Origin: Flavobacterium sedimenticola
GTDB taxonomy: Bacteria > Bacteroidota > Bacteroidia > Flavobacteriales > Flavobacteriaceae
Direction of reading: 5' to 3'
DNA length: 64,000 bases
NCBI RefSeq assembly: GCF_030053345.1
Contig: NZ_JASGBP010000001.1
Coordinates: forward strand, 868,001-932,000
Shown one piece after another: positions 41,017 through 50,543 of the stretch (position 1 is its first letter; the number at the start of each line of letters is the position of its first letter). Both the position numbers and the translations under genes were made by a program. The notes beneath the pieces were generated by a model. That model was not told where the DNA came from. It saw only the letters and a list, made by a program, of their open reading frames with translations, and searched no databases.

Positions 41017-42099
41017 ATGAAGATTACAACAGAAAACAGGAAATGGTTGGATGATTTTAACTTGAGTCATCCCTTGGTTATTGCCGGTCCGTGCAGTGCC
41101 GAAACCGAAGAACAAGTACTCAAGATAGCGTCTGAATTGAAAGATTCGGACGTGTCTGTTTTTCGTGCCGGCATTTGGAAACCCCGAACGCGACCGGGCG
41201 GATTTGAAGGCGTCGGAGCTATTGGTTTAAAATGGTTACAAAAAGCCAAAGCCCAATCCGGTTTGCTTATGGCGGTTGAAGTCGCCAATGCCGCACACGT
41301 GCAGTTGGCTTTGGAACACGATATTGATGTGTTGTGGATTGGTGCCCGTACTACGGTGAATCCGTTTGCGGTTCAGGAGATAGCAGATGCGCTAAAGAAT
41401 ACCGATAAAATTGTCTTAGTCAAAAATCCGGTAAATCCCGATTTAGCGCTGTGGATTGGCGGTGTTGAACGATTGTATAATGCCGGGATCAAAAAACTCG
41501 GTGTCATTCATCGCGGATTTTCCACTTATGAAAAAACCAAATACCGCAATATCCCCGAATGGCAATTGGCGATTGAGCTGCAAAATCGTTTTCCCGATTT
41601 GCCGCTAATTTGTGACCCGTCACATATTACCGGTCGTCGTGATATGATTCAGGAAGTGTCGCAACAGGCACTCGATTTGAATTACGACGGTTTGATTATC
41701 GAAACCCATATCGATCCCGACAATGCTTGGAGCGATGCAGCCCAACAAGTAACACCAACAGTTTTAAAACAAATTTTTAAAGATTTACGCATCCGTAAAG
41801 TAACCGATGATGCCGATGATTATAACAACCGATTAGCGCGTTTGCGTTTGGATATCGATGAATATGATGTTCGTCTTTTGGAAATTCTGGGCAAGCGAAT
41901 GAAAGTGGCCGATAAAATCGGAGCCTTAAAAAAGGAAAAAAACGTAGCGGTTTTGCAAAACAAACGGTGGAATGAAGTCTTGGGGAAAATGATACTCGAC
42001 GGAGAACAAAAAGGGTTGAGTGAAGAATTTATCCTTCGGATATTCAAAGCCATACATCAGGAAAGTATCAGCCACCAAGAGAAAATTATCAATAGTTAA
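41017..42099 (+). CDS. aroG: Bifunctional 3-deoxy-7-phosphoheptulonate synthase / chorismate mutase type II
   Basis: 360 residues. The first ~265 are a DAHP synthase of the KDO8P-like type: VIAGPCSAETEEQVLKIASE, GIWKPRTRPGGFEGVG, LWIGARTTVNPFAVQEIAD, LGVIHRGFSTYEKTKYRNIP and LICDPSHITGRRDMI. The last ~90 are an AroQ helical mutase (LARLRLDIDEYDVRLLEILG, RMKVADKIGALKKEKN). This fusion is typical of Bacteroidota. It starts and ends the shikimate-to-prephenate route. In many relatives an aminotransferase and tyrA lie between pheA and aroG; here the gap is only 104 bp. Confidence 0.94.
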   Translation: MKITTENRKWLDDFNLSHPLVIAGPCSAETEEQVLKIASELKDSDVSVFRAGIWKPRTRPGGFEGVGAIGLKWLQKAKAQSGLLMAVEVANAAHVQLALEHDIDVLWIGARTTVNPFAVQEIADALKNTDKIVLVKNPVNPDLALWIGGVERLYNAGIKKLGVIHRGFSTYEKTKYRNIPEWQLAIELQNRFPDLPLICDPSHITGRRDMIQEVSQQALDLNYDGLIIETHIDPDNAWSDAAQQVTPTVLKQIFKDLRIRKVTDDADDYNNRLARLRLDIDEYDVRLLEILGKRMKVADKIGALKKEKNVAVLQNKRWNEVLGKMILDGEQKGLSEEFILRIFKAIHQESISHQEKIINS

Positions 42100-42120
42100 A
42101 TTTTTTTAGATAAAATTATA

Positions 42121-42148
42121 AACCTACGGCTTTTCCGTAGGTTTTTTT
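42121..42148 (+). terminator. Intrinsic terminator of aroG
   Basis: AACCTACGG and CCGTAGGTT pair around CTTTT and end in a long T-run. Confidence 0.9.
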
Positions 42149-42200
42149 TGTATCATTGTCGCGCAATAAAAACAATCTATTAATTTTAAATTACAAAAAA

Positions 42201-42725
42201 ATGAAAAAAATTATTTTGATGGTTGCGATGACACTTTGCTTGAATGTTGTCAGCGCACAAGTGGATATCATCACCAAGCACAATGGCGAAGAAATCAAAG
42301 GTAAAGTAGTAAGAGTGGAAGAGTATACTATTGTATTCAAGTATGATGGTGAGGATGCCGAAAACACGATTGGAAAATACGCGGTACAGAAAATTGTATA
42401 TGGTAAATCGGGTAGAGTTGAGGAAGTTACTGAAAAAATTGTGATCAATGGGGAAGATGATTGGGAGAAAGTAGTTATCCTTGAGGAGAAATCGTATATC
42501 GCCGGATTGAAAAAAGCAGGAGAGGTTCGTGGCAAAACAGGTTTAATTAATTTTCAAACGGGAAATACTGGGGACAAAAAAGCGTCTAAAAAGTTAAAAA
42601 TGGATGCTGCCAAATTGGGTTGCCCGTTTGTGTTGTTGATGTCTGATAAAACTACAGTTGGAGCAAGTTCTAATTCTTTAGGAGGTTCTCAAGCCATCAA
42701 AACCGGAGTAGCCTATAAGTACTAA
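42201..42725 (+). CDS. Secreted protein of unknown function
   Basis: 174 residues from the ATG at 42201, with a signal peptide (KKIILMVAMTLCLNVVSAQ). Residues 20-70 (VDIITKHNGEEIKGKVVRVE, YTIVFKYDGEDAENTIGKYA, VQKIVYGKSG) resemble the small beta domain often seen at the start of Bacteroidota envelope proteins, reading DxIxxKxGxxIxGKVxxV. The rest ends with a Gly/Ser-rich segment. No enzyme motif is seen. It stands alone between two terminators. Confidence 0.75.
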   Translation: MKKIILMVAMTLCLNVVSAQVDIITKHNGEEIKGKVVRVEEYTIVFKYDGEDAENTIGKYAVQKIVYGKSGRVEEVTEKIVINGEDDWEKVVILEEKSYIAGLKKAGEVRGKTGLINFQTGNTGDKKASKKLKMDAAKLGCPFVLLMSDKTTVGASSNSLGGSQAIKTGVAYKY

Positions 42726-42747
42726 AAAGATATTTTAATTTTTTGTA

Positions 42748-42774
42748 AAAGTTGCCTAAGGGCAACTTTTTTTA
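42748..42774 (+). terminator. Intrinsic terminator before rsgA
   Basis: AAAGTTGCC and GGCAACTTT pair around TAAG with a T-rich tail. Confidence 0.85.
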
Positions 42775-42800
42775 TTCTCTAAATGTAACTTGTAAAATCT

Positions 42801-42808
42801 TATCTTTG
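42801..42808 (+). promoter_or_regulatory. -7 box of rsgA, very close to the start codon
   Basis: TATCTTTG is a full -7 match and ends only four bases before the rsgA ATG at 42813. Transcription would begin at or next to the start codon. Confidence 0.55.
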
Positions 42809-42812
42809 CGAA

Positions 42813-43793
42813 ATGACAGGACTCGTTTACAAATCAACCGGTAGTTTCTATTCGGTCAAAACCGAAGACCATCAGGTTTTTGAATGCCGTATTAAGGGAA
42901 AATTCCGAATGAAAGGCATCAAAAGCACCAACCCGATTGCGGTGGGCGATGTGGTTGATTTTGAGATAGACGAATCAACCGATGAGGTCATCGGACAAAT
43001 TCACCATATCCACGACAGAAAAAATTATATCGTCCGGAAATCGGTCAATTTGTCGAAACAAACCCATATCATTGCGTCCAACATTGATGTCGTTTTTTTA
43101 CTAGTTACCATCAACAATCCGCCCACCACCACCAGTTTTATCGATCGCTTTTTGGTCACAGCGGAAGCCTATGGGATTGAAGCCGTGTTGGTCTTCAATA
43201 AGATTGATACGTTTGATGACGCCATGCTCGATGAACAACTGTATTTGCAGCATATTTACTCCGAAATCGGATACCGCTGTCTACGGGTTTCCGCCATAAA
43301 CGGTAAAGGAATCCAAGCGTTGAAAGATTTGATGGTGGGTAAAGTCAGTATGTTTTCGGGGCATTCGGGTGTTGGAAAATCTACTTTGGTGAATGCTTTG
43401 GAGCCAAACTTAAATTTAAAGACAAAACAGATTTCCGAGCAAAGTAAGCAAGGACAACACACTACGACTTTTGCCGAAATGTACGATTTGTCTTTTGGTG
43501 CCAAAATCATCGATACGCCGGGCATCAAGGGCTTCGGTATTGTAGACATGGAACCTTCGGAAGTCAGCGATTATTTTCCCGAATTTTTTCGACTTAAAGA
43601 GGATTGTAAATTCAACAATTGTTTGCACAAAGATGAACCGCATTGTGCTGTAAAAAAAGCGCTGGAGGAAGACAAAATCGCTTGGTCTCGCTATAACAGT
43701 TATCTCAAAATCTTAGAAGGCGATGAGGAACATTACCGTACTGATATATACAACGATGACCGTATCGCCAGTGACGAGTCGCGAAAATCATAA
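42813..43793 (+). CDS. rsgA: Ribosome small-subunit-dependent GTPase RsgA
   Basis: 326 residues. It is a circularly permuted GTPase that helps finish the 30S subunit. An OB-fold comes first (about 1-75). Motif order is G4 (VLVFNKIDTF), G1 (SGHSGVGKSTLVNALEPN) and G3 (DTPGIKGFG). The C-terminal zinc site is CKFNNCLHKDEPHC. This permuted order and the zinc finger are diagnostic. dtd follows 11 bp later. The promoter box nearly touches the ATG, so the message may be leaderless. Confidence 0.96.
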   Translation: MTGLVYKSTGSFYSVKTEDHQVFECRIKGKFRMKGIKSTNPIAVGDVVDFEIDESTDEVIGQIHHIHDRKNYIVRKSVNLSKQTHIIASNIDVVFLLVTINNPPTTTSFIDRFLVTAEAYGIEAVLVFNKIDTFDDAMLDEQLYLQHIYSEIGYRCLRVSAINGKGIQALKDLMVGKVSMFSGHSGVGKSTLVNALEPNLNLKTKQISEQSKQGQHTTTFAEMYDLSFGAKIIDTPGIKGFGIVDMEPSEVSDYFPEFFRLKEDCKFNNCLHKDEPHCAVKKALEEDKIAWSRYNSYLKILEGDEEHYRTDIYNDDRIASDESRKS

Positions 43794-43804
43794 ACGAAGT
43801 TATT

Positions 43805-44257
43805 TTGAAAGCGTTAATCCAAAGAGTCACACAGGCTTCCGTCACTATTGAAGGTCAAAAAACAGCCGATATTCGGCGGGGGTTATTGGTTTTGGTAGGT
43901 TTTGAAGACAGTGATACGCAAGAAGACATCGCTTGGTTAGCCGCCAAAATCATCAATCTGCGCATCTTTGCCGATGAAAATGGAGTGATGAATGTTTCGC
44001 TAAAAGATATCAATGGTGACATGATTATCGTAAGTCAGTTTACCCTACACGCCCTAACCAAAAAGGGCAACCGTCCCTCGTATATCAAAGCAGCCAAACC
44101 TGAAATCGCCATTCCGCTGTATGAACGTTTTATCGCGCAGGCAGAAGCCGAATTGGGCAAGAAAGTACAAACGGGACAATTCGGAGCGGATATGAAAGTA
44201 GCCTTGCTCAATGATGGACCGGTCACGATTATCATCGATACTAAAAATAAAGAGTAG
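43805..44257 (+). CDS. dtd: D-aminoacyl-tRNA deacylase
   Basis: 150 residues, starting with TTG at 43805: it gives MKALIQRVTQASVTIEGQKT, the exact family N-terminus, and no ATG fits. It removes D-amino acids wrongly attached to tRNA. The active-site blocks are VSQFTLHALTKKGNRPSYIK near residue 78 and LLNDGPVTIIIDTKNK at the end, with the Gly-Pro cross-subunit motif in DGPVT. It is second in the rsgA-dtd pair. Confidence 0.94.
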   Translation: MKALIQRVTQASVTIEGQKTADIRRGLLVLVGFEDSDTQEDIAWLAAKIINLRIFADENGVMNVSLKDINGDMIIVSQFTLHALTKKGNRPSYIKAAKPEIAIPLYERFIAQAEAELGKKVQTGQFGADMKVALLNDGPVTIIIDTKNKE

Positions 44258-44282
44258 CATTTTAATTGTAAGTTTTTTTCTT

Positions 44283-44290
44283 TATATTTG
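44283..44290 (+). promoter_or_regulatory. -7 box of the DUF3857 gene cluster
   Basis: TATATTTG, a perfect match, 18 bases upstream of the ATG at 44308. It is the only clear promoter before the three paralogues. Confidence 0.6.
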
Positions 44291-44307
44291 GGTAAATTTA
44301 CCTAACC

Positions 44308-46218
44308 ATGACAATCAGAATTACGGCATTGTTGTTGTTTTTTATATCAATACAAGCCACTGCACAAAAGCTGGAATACAGCATTCTTACGTTGCCCGAT
44401 AGTTTAAAGCAAAACGCTAATGCGATTATCAGGCTCAATAAAGTAGATATCCATATATCGTCTCAAAAATCGATGACAGTAAACCAATACCGAGTGGTAA
44501 CGGTTTTAAACGAATTGGGTTTAGAAGACCTCAATTTAGTAGCTCATTATGATAAAAACACCCGCGTTTCCGGAATTGAAGCAACCGCATACGATAGTTT
44601 CGGTAAAGAAATTAAAGCCTATAAAAGAAAGGATTTTAAGGATGTTAGTGTAGCAGACGGTGTTTCGATTTTTAATGATAACAGAGCGCTCTACCTTGAT
44701 TATACCCCTGTCGGATATCCTTTTACCATGATTTTTGAATGTAAAACCGAAACGGCGAATACGGCTTTTATACAGCCATGGGTTCCGTTAGAGGGGTATC
44801 TCATCAGTACCCAAAATTCGGAGTTTACCATTACATACAAACCGGAACTTCACCTTAGGTACAAAGAGGTTAATTTTTCAAACGGCATCACATTGAATAA
44901 AAATGAAACCACCGGAAAAATCAGCTATACCGCAAAAAATTTGGTCGCTAAGAAAAGAGAAGATTTGTCTCCCGATTTTTATGATGTTTTTCCAATAGTA
45001 TATTTTACTTTGGATTATTTTGCGCTCGAGAGTGTCGAAGGAAAAGCGTCTAGTTGGGAAGAGTTCGGAAAATGGTATTATGATTCGCTCTTGAGCGGAA
45101 CGGATGAATTACCCGAGGCCACACAAGAAAAAATAAAAGAGTTAGTAGGGACTGAAAAAAATCCAATAGAAATAGCCAAAAAGGTGTATCATTTTGTACA
45201 ACAAAAAACACGTTATGTCAGTGTTCAAGTCGGTATTGGCGGTTGGAAACCCATGTTGGCTAAAGATGTCGACAAATTGGGTTATGGCGATTGTAAAGCA
45301 TTGACCAATTATACCCGGGCTTTGCTCAAAACGGTTGGGGTAGCTTCCTATTATACGGTGGTGTATGCCGGAGATAGAGAGATGCGTGATTTGCAGTCTG
45401 ATTTTTCTTCATTGCAAGGCAATCATGCGATACTTACCTTGCCTACGGACAACGGTTTGGTATGGTTGGAGTGTACCAGTCAGGTGCAACCTTTCGGATT
45501 TCAAGGTGATTTTACCGATGATCGGAATGTATTATTGATAAAGCCCGAAGGAGGAGAGATTGTTAAAACCAAAACTTTTACCGAAAAAGAGAACTTAAAA
45601 ACAACCACTGCCCAATACCAAGTTACTGAAAATGGTCATCTGTCGGGTAAAGTCAAGATGGTTAGTAACGGCTTGCAGTACGATTGGTCCTTTCATAAAG
45701 AGAGAAAAAGCAGGGAAGACCAAATTAAAGATTACAAGGAAGAGTTCAGTAATATCAATAACCTCAAGATTAATAAAATAGCGTTCCATAATAATGTCCA
45801 ACAAATTGAGTTTACAGAAGAATTGGAAATGGAAGCCGAAAGTTATGCTCAAAATTCTGCCGGCAAGTTATTGTTTGCGTTAAATGCTTTTGACCAAAAC
45901 GCTTTTGTACCCAAGAAATATAAGAACCGTGAATTTCCGTTTGCCATAGACAGAGGGTATACGGATATGTCACTAACTGAAATCACCTTACCCGAAGGCT
46001 ATGTAGTAGAAGCAAAGCCCGAGGGGATAATGCTGGACAATGAATTCGGATACTATAAGATTGAATTTATTCCGGAGGGAAACAGTAAAATAGTCTGTAA
46101 AAGAAAAATGGTATTGAAGAAAGGATTTTACGATAAGTCTAAATACGAAACCTATCGTAAATTCAGAGAAACCATTGCCAAAAACGATAATTCCAAAATA
46201 GTCATTACGAAACCTTAA
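44308..46218 (+). CDS. DUF3857 / transglutaminase-like protein, paralogue 1 (active-site Cys present)
   Basis: 636 residues with a signal peptide (TIRITALLLFFISIQATAQ). DUF3857 covers about 55-210. The transglutaminase-like core (about 290-400) has the cysteine in KLGYGDCKALTNYTRALLKT near residue 331, the histidine in LQGNHAILTL near residue 372, and LVWLECTSQVQPFGF as the third site. A beta-rich C-terminal part follows. The protein is exported. The enzyme could act as a peptidase or cross-linker; substrate unknown. It is the first of three paralogues transcribed together. Confidence 0.85.
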   Translation: MTIRITALLLFFISIQATAQKLEYSILTLPDSLKQNANAIIRLNKVDIHISSQKSMTVNQYRVVTVLNELGLEDLNLVAHYDKNTRVSGIEATAYDSFGKEIKAYKRKDFKDVSVADGVSIFNDNRALYLDYTPVGYPFTMIFECKTETANTAFIQPWVPLEGYLISTQNSEFTITYKPELHLRYKEVNFSNGITLNKNETTGKISYTAKNLVAKKREDLSPDFYDVFPIVYFTLDYFALESVEGKASSWEEFGKWYYDSLLSGTDELPEATQEKIKELVGTEKNPIEIAKKVYHFVQQKTRYVSVQVGIGGWKPMLAKDVDKLGYGDCKALTNYTRALLKTVGVASYYTVVYAGDREMRDLQSDFSSLQGNHAILTLPTDNGLVWLECTSQVQPFGFQGDFTDDRNVLLIKPEGGEIVKTKTFTEKENLKTTTAQYQVTENGHLSGKVKMVSNGLQYDWSFHKERKSREDQIKDYKEEFSNINNLKINKIAFHNNVQQIEFTEELEMEAESYAQNSAGKLLFALNAFDQNAFVPKKYKNREFPFAIDRGYTDMSLTEITLPEGYVVEAKPEGIMLDNEFGYYKIEFIPEGNSKIVCKRKMVLKKGFYDKSKYETYRKFRETIAKNDNSKIVITKP

Positions 46219-46222
46219 ATTT

Positions 46223-48229
46223 ATGAATAAGTACTTTTTTACATTAACCGTGTTATTAGTTTGCTTCAACTTATCTGCTCAAAAGAAAGAATTGGGAGAA
46301 GTAACAATCGAAGAATTGCAAGAGAGAAAGTGTCCTAATGATACTGCAGCTGTAGCTGCAGTTTTATTTAATGTCGGGAAGACTTATTTTGATTATGATT
46401 ACGATGATGGTTTTCAGATAATTACCGAAATAAGCACTAAAATAAAGATTTACAAAAAAGAAGGGTATGATTTAGCAAATTATGCAGTTGCCTATTACGA
46501 CGGAGGAAATGAAAAAGTTTCCTTTGCCAAAACAGTAACTTATAATTTGGTGAATGGTAAAATTGAAAAAACTAAATTGGGTAGCGATGGTATCTTCATT
46601 GAAAAGATAAACAATGATTACAAAAGAAAGAAAATTACCATGCCCAATGTAAAAGAAGGGTCGATTATAGAGTACAAAGTTGAAATCAAATCTCCTTTTA
46701 TTTGGAATTTTCCGGAGTGGGAATTCCAAAAAAATATACCTGTGAAATATTCTGAATATACGACTTTCATTCCCGAATATTATATTTATAATACCCATTT
46801 GAAAGGTTTTTTGACCCCAGTGACCACCCAAGACGGGAAGATCAGAAAGATAAATTACACTTACAAGACAAACATGATGCCCGGGATGTCCGGTCAGAGT
46901 TCAGAGCGTGTAAACTCAACCCTCGAATTTAATGAGAAAATTGTGAAATATGTGCTTTCTGATGTCCCGGCACTCAAGGAAGAAGCCTTTGCCAATAATA
47001 TTAACAATTACAGAACGACATTATTACACGAGTTATCGGGGAAGAGAGTCCCCAACATGCCACATGAAAATTTCACTACCGATTGGGAAAGTGTCACTAA
47101 AAAAATCTATGATCAAGACAGTTTTGGCTCAGAATTGAACAAAAATGGTTATTACGAAAATGACCTGAATACATTACTTAACGGAATTACTTCACACGAA
47201 GAAAAAATTGCCACTGTTTTTACCTATGTAAAATCCAGAATGAATTGGGACGGTTTTTATGGATACAGTTGTAATGATGGTGTTCGTAAAGCTTATATAG
47301 ATAAAAAAGGAAACGTAGGCGAAATTAACTTAATGCTTACGTCTATGTTGCGTTACGCCGGTGTTGAAGCCAATCCTATTTTGCTGAGTACCCGATCCAA
47401 CGGTATTGCCATATTTCCAAGTCAATCAGCCTTTAATTACGTGATTTGCGGGGTAGAACTTCAAAACCAAGTGGTGTTACTCGATGCGACCAACAAATAC
47501 GCATTGCCTAATATTTTGCCGATACGCGATTTGAATTGGTTTGGAAGAATCATCAGAAAAAACGGCAGCTCTTCTGAAATTAACCTGATGCCGACTTCTA
47601 ACTCTAAAGATATTGTGAATATTATGGCTTCCTTAGATACTGAAGGTAAAGTAAAAGGAAAAGTCAGAGAACAACATTTTGATTACAACGCGTTTTTGCA
47701 TCGTGATAATTATGCCGCCATCGCAAAAGACAGTTATATCGAGAGAATGGAAAAAATACACAAAGGATTGGAAGTTGAAGAGTATGAAGTTCAGAACGTC
47801 AATGATTTAGGAAAGCCGGTGGTTGAGAATTATACTTTTTCGGCTGACGGTTCTGTAGAAATCATAGGAGATAAAATATATTTCTCTCCCTTCTTATTTT
47901 TTGCTTTGGAAGAAAATCCTTTTAAACAAGAAACCCGCGAATATCCAATCGATTTCGTATTCCCGCAACAAGACAAATACAACATCAATATTGGTATTCC
48001 CGATGGCTACATCGTTGAAACGTTGCCGCAACCTAAAGCCGTGGCTATGCCCGATAATTTAGGTTCCGTGAAATACAATATTTCAGTCAACGGAAATCAA
48101 ATACAAACACTATACTCTCTCGATATTAATCAAGCAATCATAAGCAATGAGTACTACGATGCCTTGAAGAGCTTCTTTAAAGAAATCATTGCCAAGCAAA
48201 CCGAAAAAATTGTACTCAAAAAAGTATAG
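46223..48229 (+). CDS. DUF3857 protein, paralogue 2 (catalytic Cys and His lost)
   Basis: 668 residues with a signal peptide (KYFFTLTVLLVCFNLSAQ). The layout is that of the preceding paralogue, but the cysteine block reads KKGNVGEINLMLTSMLRYAG instead of GDCKA, and the histidine block reads SAFNYVICGVEL with Tyr in place of His. The acid block VLLDATNKYALPN stays. So the transglutaminase fold is kept without its nucleophile, which suggests a binding or scaffold role. It is about half identical by eye to paralogue 3, and shares the ending EIIAKQTEKIVLKK. Confidence 0.83.
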   Translation: MNKYFFTLTVLLVCFNLSAQKKELGEVTIEELQERKCPNDTAAVAAVLFNVGKTYFDYDYDDGFQIITEISTKIKIYKKEGYDLANYAVAYYDGGNEKVSFAKTVTYNLVNGKIEKTKLGSDGIFIEKINNDYKRKKITMPNVKEGSIIEYKVEIKSPFIWNFPEWEFQKNIPVKYSEYTTFIPEYYIYNTHLKGFLTPVTTQDGKIRKINYTYKTNMMPGMSGQSSERVNSTLEFNEKIVKYVLSDVPALKEEAFANNINNYRTTLLHELSGKRVPNMPHENFTTDWESVTKKIYDQDSFGSELNKNGYYENDLNTLLNGITSHEEKIATVFTYVKSRMNWDGFYGYSCNDGVRKAYIDKKGNVGEINLMLTSMLRYAGVEANPILLSTRSNGIAIFPSQSAFNYVICGVELQNQVVLLDATNKYALPNILPIRDLNWFGRIIRKNGSSSEINLMPTSNSKDIVNIMASLDTEGKVKGKVREQHFDYNAFLHRDNYAAIAKDSYIERMEKIHKGLEVEEYEVQNVNDLGKPVVENYTFSADGSVEIIGDKIYFSPFLFFALEENPFKQETREYPIDFVFPQQDKYNINIGIPDGYIVETLPQPKAVAMPDNLGSVKYNISVNGNQIQTLYSLDINQAIISNEYYDALKSFFKEIIAKQTEKIVLKKV

Positions 48230-48231
48230 TG

Positions 48232-50214
48232 ATGCGCCTAACCTTATTTTCACTTTTTGTATTACTCACTTTTTCTAACGTTTTTTCGCAAAGTTTAGAC
48301 ATGGAAAGTGTCACTAAAGCGGAACTCAAACAAAAAGCATTTCCTGCCGATACAGCAGCATCGGCAGCGATATTGTATAAAAAAGGGAAAACGAGTTTTA
48401 GTTATAACATCAAATCGGGTTTTGTATCGTATACCGAAATAGCCATAAAAATCAAAATCTACAAAAAAGAAGGACTCAAATGGGCTAATTTCCAAATACC
48501 GTATTACACCGGTTATAAAATTTTAGAAGATGAAGCGGTCGATATCAAAAAAGCCTACACCTACAACTTGGAGGATGATAAAATTGTAAAGGAAAAAGTA
48601 TCAGGCGACAGCAGGTTTAAAGAAAAAATTAATGAATATTGGACGGTACGAAAAATTACTTTCCCCAACGTAAAAGTGGGATCCGTGATTGCAATTAATT
48701 ATGAGCTCAAAACCGAAAATATTTCGGAATTACCTGATTTTCAATTCCAATACGATATTCCGGTAAATCATATCGAATACACCACGAGAATTCCGGAATT
48801 TTATATTTACAAAGCCATCAAAACGGGGTATGTCGAACTCCAGAAAGAGGATGTGATTGAAAACGGTTCGCAATCTTTTGATAATGAATATCATAAATCG
48901 ATGGTGATGACCTATAAGCAAGTCAAGTCGGTTTACAAAGCTCAAAATATACCCGCCTTAAAGGAAGAAAAGTACGTCAATAACATTAACAACTACTATG
49001 GTAAAATTAAACACGAGCTCGAAATTATCAGAATGCCCGACGAAACTCCCAAAAGCATCAGTGGTACTTGGACAGATGTAGCTAAATCGGTTTATAAAGA
49101 AAAATATTTCGGAAGCGAACTCGAAAAATTCAATTATTTTATCAATGATTTAAAAGTAATCATCAAAGATGGTGATACCTTAGAGACCAAGATGACCAAA
49201 GTTTTTAATCACGTTAAAAACAAGATGAATTGGAACGGCGAGTATGGTTTCTATACCAAAAACGGTGTGGAAAAGACCTATGTCGAACGGACAGGAAATG
49301 TGGCCGACATTAACTTAATTTTGGTGGCAATGCTTAAAATGAGTGGTCTTGAAGCCAACCCGGTACTGTTGAGTACTCGAGAGAACGGAGAGGCATTTTT
49401 TCCAAATAAATCTTTTTTAAATTATGTGATAGCTGCTGTAAACCTTAACGGGAAAAGGTACTTACTCGACGCTACCGATAAAAATGCGGCACCCAATTAC
49501 ATTCCGGTGAGAGCACTCAATCAATTGGGAATATTGATTAAAAAGAATTTGGAAGCCGAAGAAATTGAATTAATGCCTAAAACCAATTCAACTATAACAA
49601 CAAGCATAATGGCATCAATTGATTCTGAAGGAGAAGTAGCCGGTAAAATCCGCAATCAATACACCCACTATGATGCATATCTCTTTAAAGAAAGAAATGA
49701 CGGTTTCGCTCCCGAAAGCCAAATAGATCGAATTCAAAAGCAACATCAAGGGTTAGAGGTTTCTGATTATAGTGTGCAAAGCGCCACTGACTACGCCAAA
49801 ACCATCAGCGAAAATTTTAATTTCAAATTTACCGAAGCCATAGAAATCATCGGGAACAAGATGTACTTGACCCCTTTTTTATTTTATACGATAAGTGAAA
49901 ATCCTTTCAAACAAGAAAACCGACAATATCCGGTTGACTTTATGTTCCCTCATCAGGTGAAATACAATATCAATTTAAAAATTCCCGATGGGTATACTAT
50001 CGAAGTTACTCCAGAGCCTAAGGCTGTTTTACTTCCCGACATGTTGGGAGGAATGCGGTATAATATTTCTGCTAACGGAAATCAAATCCAAATTCTGTAT
50101 ACCTTTGACATCAATGCTGCTGTAATCGGATCAGGTTATTATGAAGCATTGAAAACGGTATTCAAAGAAATTGTCAATAAACAAACCGAAAGAATTGTTT
50201 TAAAGAAAACATAA
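48232..50214 (+). CDS. DUF3857 protein, paralogue 3 (catalytic Cys and His lost)
   Basis: 660 residues from ATG 48232 with a signal peptide (RLTLFSLFVLLTFSNVFSQ); a GTG at 48229 overlapping the previous stop is an alternative start. The cysteine block is RTGNVADINLILVAMLKMSG and the histidine block is SFLNYVIAAVNL, both changed as in paralogue 2; LLDATDKNAAPNYIPVRAL keeps the acid. The strong resemblance to paralogue 2 along the whole length points to a recent duplication. The MazG-like gene starts 1 bp after its stop. Confidence 0.83.
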   Translation: MRLTLFSLFVLLTFSNVFSQSLDMESVTKAELKQKAFPADTAASAAILYKKGKTSFSYNIKSGFVSYTEIAIKIKIYKKEGLKWANFQIPYYTGYKILEDEAVDIKKAYTYNLEDDKIVKEKVSGDSRFKEKINEYWTVRKITFPNVKVGSVIAINYELKTENISELPDFQFQYDIPVNHIEYTTRIPEFYIYKAIKTGYVELQKEDVIENGSQSFDNEYHKSMVMTYKQVKSVYKAQNIPALKEEKYVNNINNYYGKIKHELEIIRMPDETPKSISGTWTDVAKSVYKEKYFGSELEKFNYFINDLKVIIKDGDTLETKMTKVFNHVKNKMNWNGEYGFYTKNGVEKTYVERTGNVADINLILVAMLKMSGLEANPVLLSTRENGEAFFPNKSFLNYVIAAVNLNGKRYLLDATDKNAAPNYIPVRALNQLGILIKKNLEAEEIELMPKTNSTITTSIMASIDSEGEVAGKIRNQYTHYDAYLFKERNDGFAPESQIDRIQKQHQGLEVSDYSVQSATDYAKTISENFNFKFTEAIEIIGNKMYLTPFLFYTISENPFKQENRQYPVDFMFPHQVKYNINLKIPDGYTIEVTPEPKAVLLPDMLGGMRYNISANGNQIQILYTFDINAAVIGSGYYEALKTVFKEIVNKQTERIVLKKT

Positions 50215-50215
50215 A

Positions 50216-50542
50216 ATGGATTTAAAAAACGCCCAACTCGAAGTGGACCAATGGATTAAAAATCATGGCGTTCGCTATTTTAACGAATTGACTAACATGG
50301 CACAACTCACTGAAGAAGTAGGTGAAGTCGCCCGAATCATTGCCCGCCGTTATGGCGAACAATCCGAAAAAGAGAGTGACAAAAACAAAGACTTAGGTGA
50401 AGAATTAGCCGATGTGGTATTTGTGGTACTCTGTTTGGCCAATCAAACCGGTGTCGATTTGCAAGCCGCTTTCGATAAAAAAATGCATCTAAAAACCCAA
50501 CGCGATCACGACCGCCATCATAATAATGATAAATTAAAATAG
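50216..50542 (+). CDS. MazG-like nucleotide pyrophosphohydrolase
   Basis: 108 residues, one all-alpha MazG domain. The metal-binding glutamates are in LTEEVGEVARIIARR near residue 30, and the second pair is in LGEELADVVFVVLCLANQTG near residue 62. Such proteins hydrolyse abnormal or excess nucleoside triphosphates. A His/Asp-rich tail (RDHDRHHNNDK) ends it. The SMR gene starts 1 bp later. Confidence 0.88.
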   Translation: MDLKNAQLEVDQWIKNHGVRYFNELTNMAQLTEEVGEVARIIARRYGEQSEKESDKNKDLGEELADVVFVVLCLANQTGVDLQAAFDKKMHLKTQRDHDRHHNNDKLK

Positions 50543-50543
50543 T

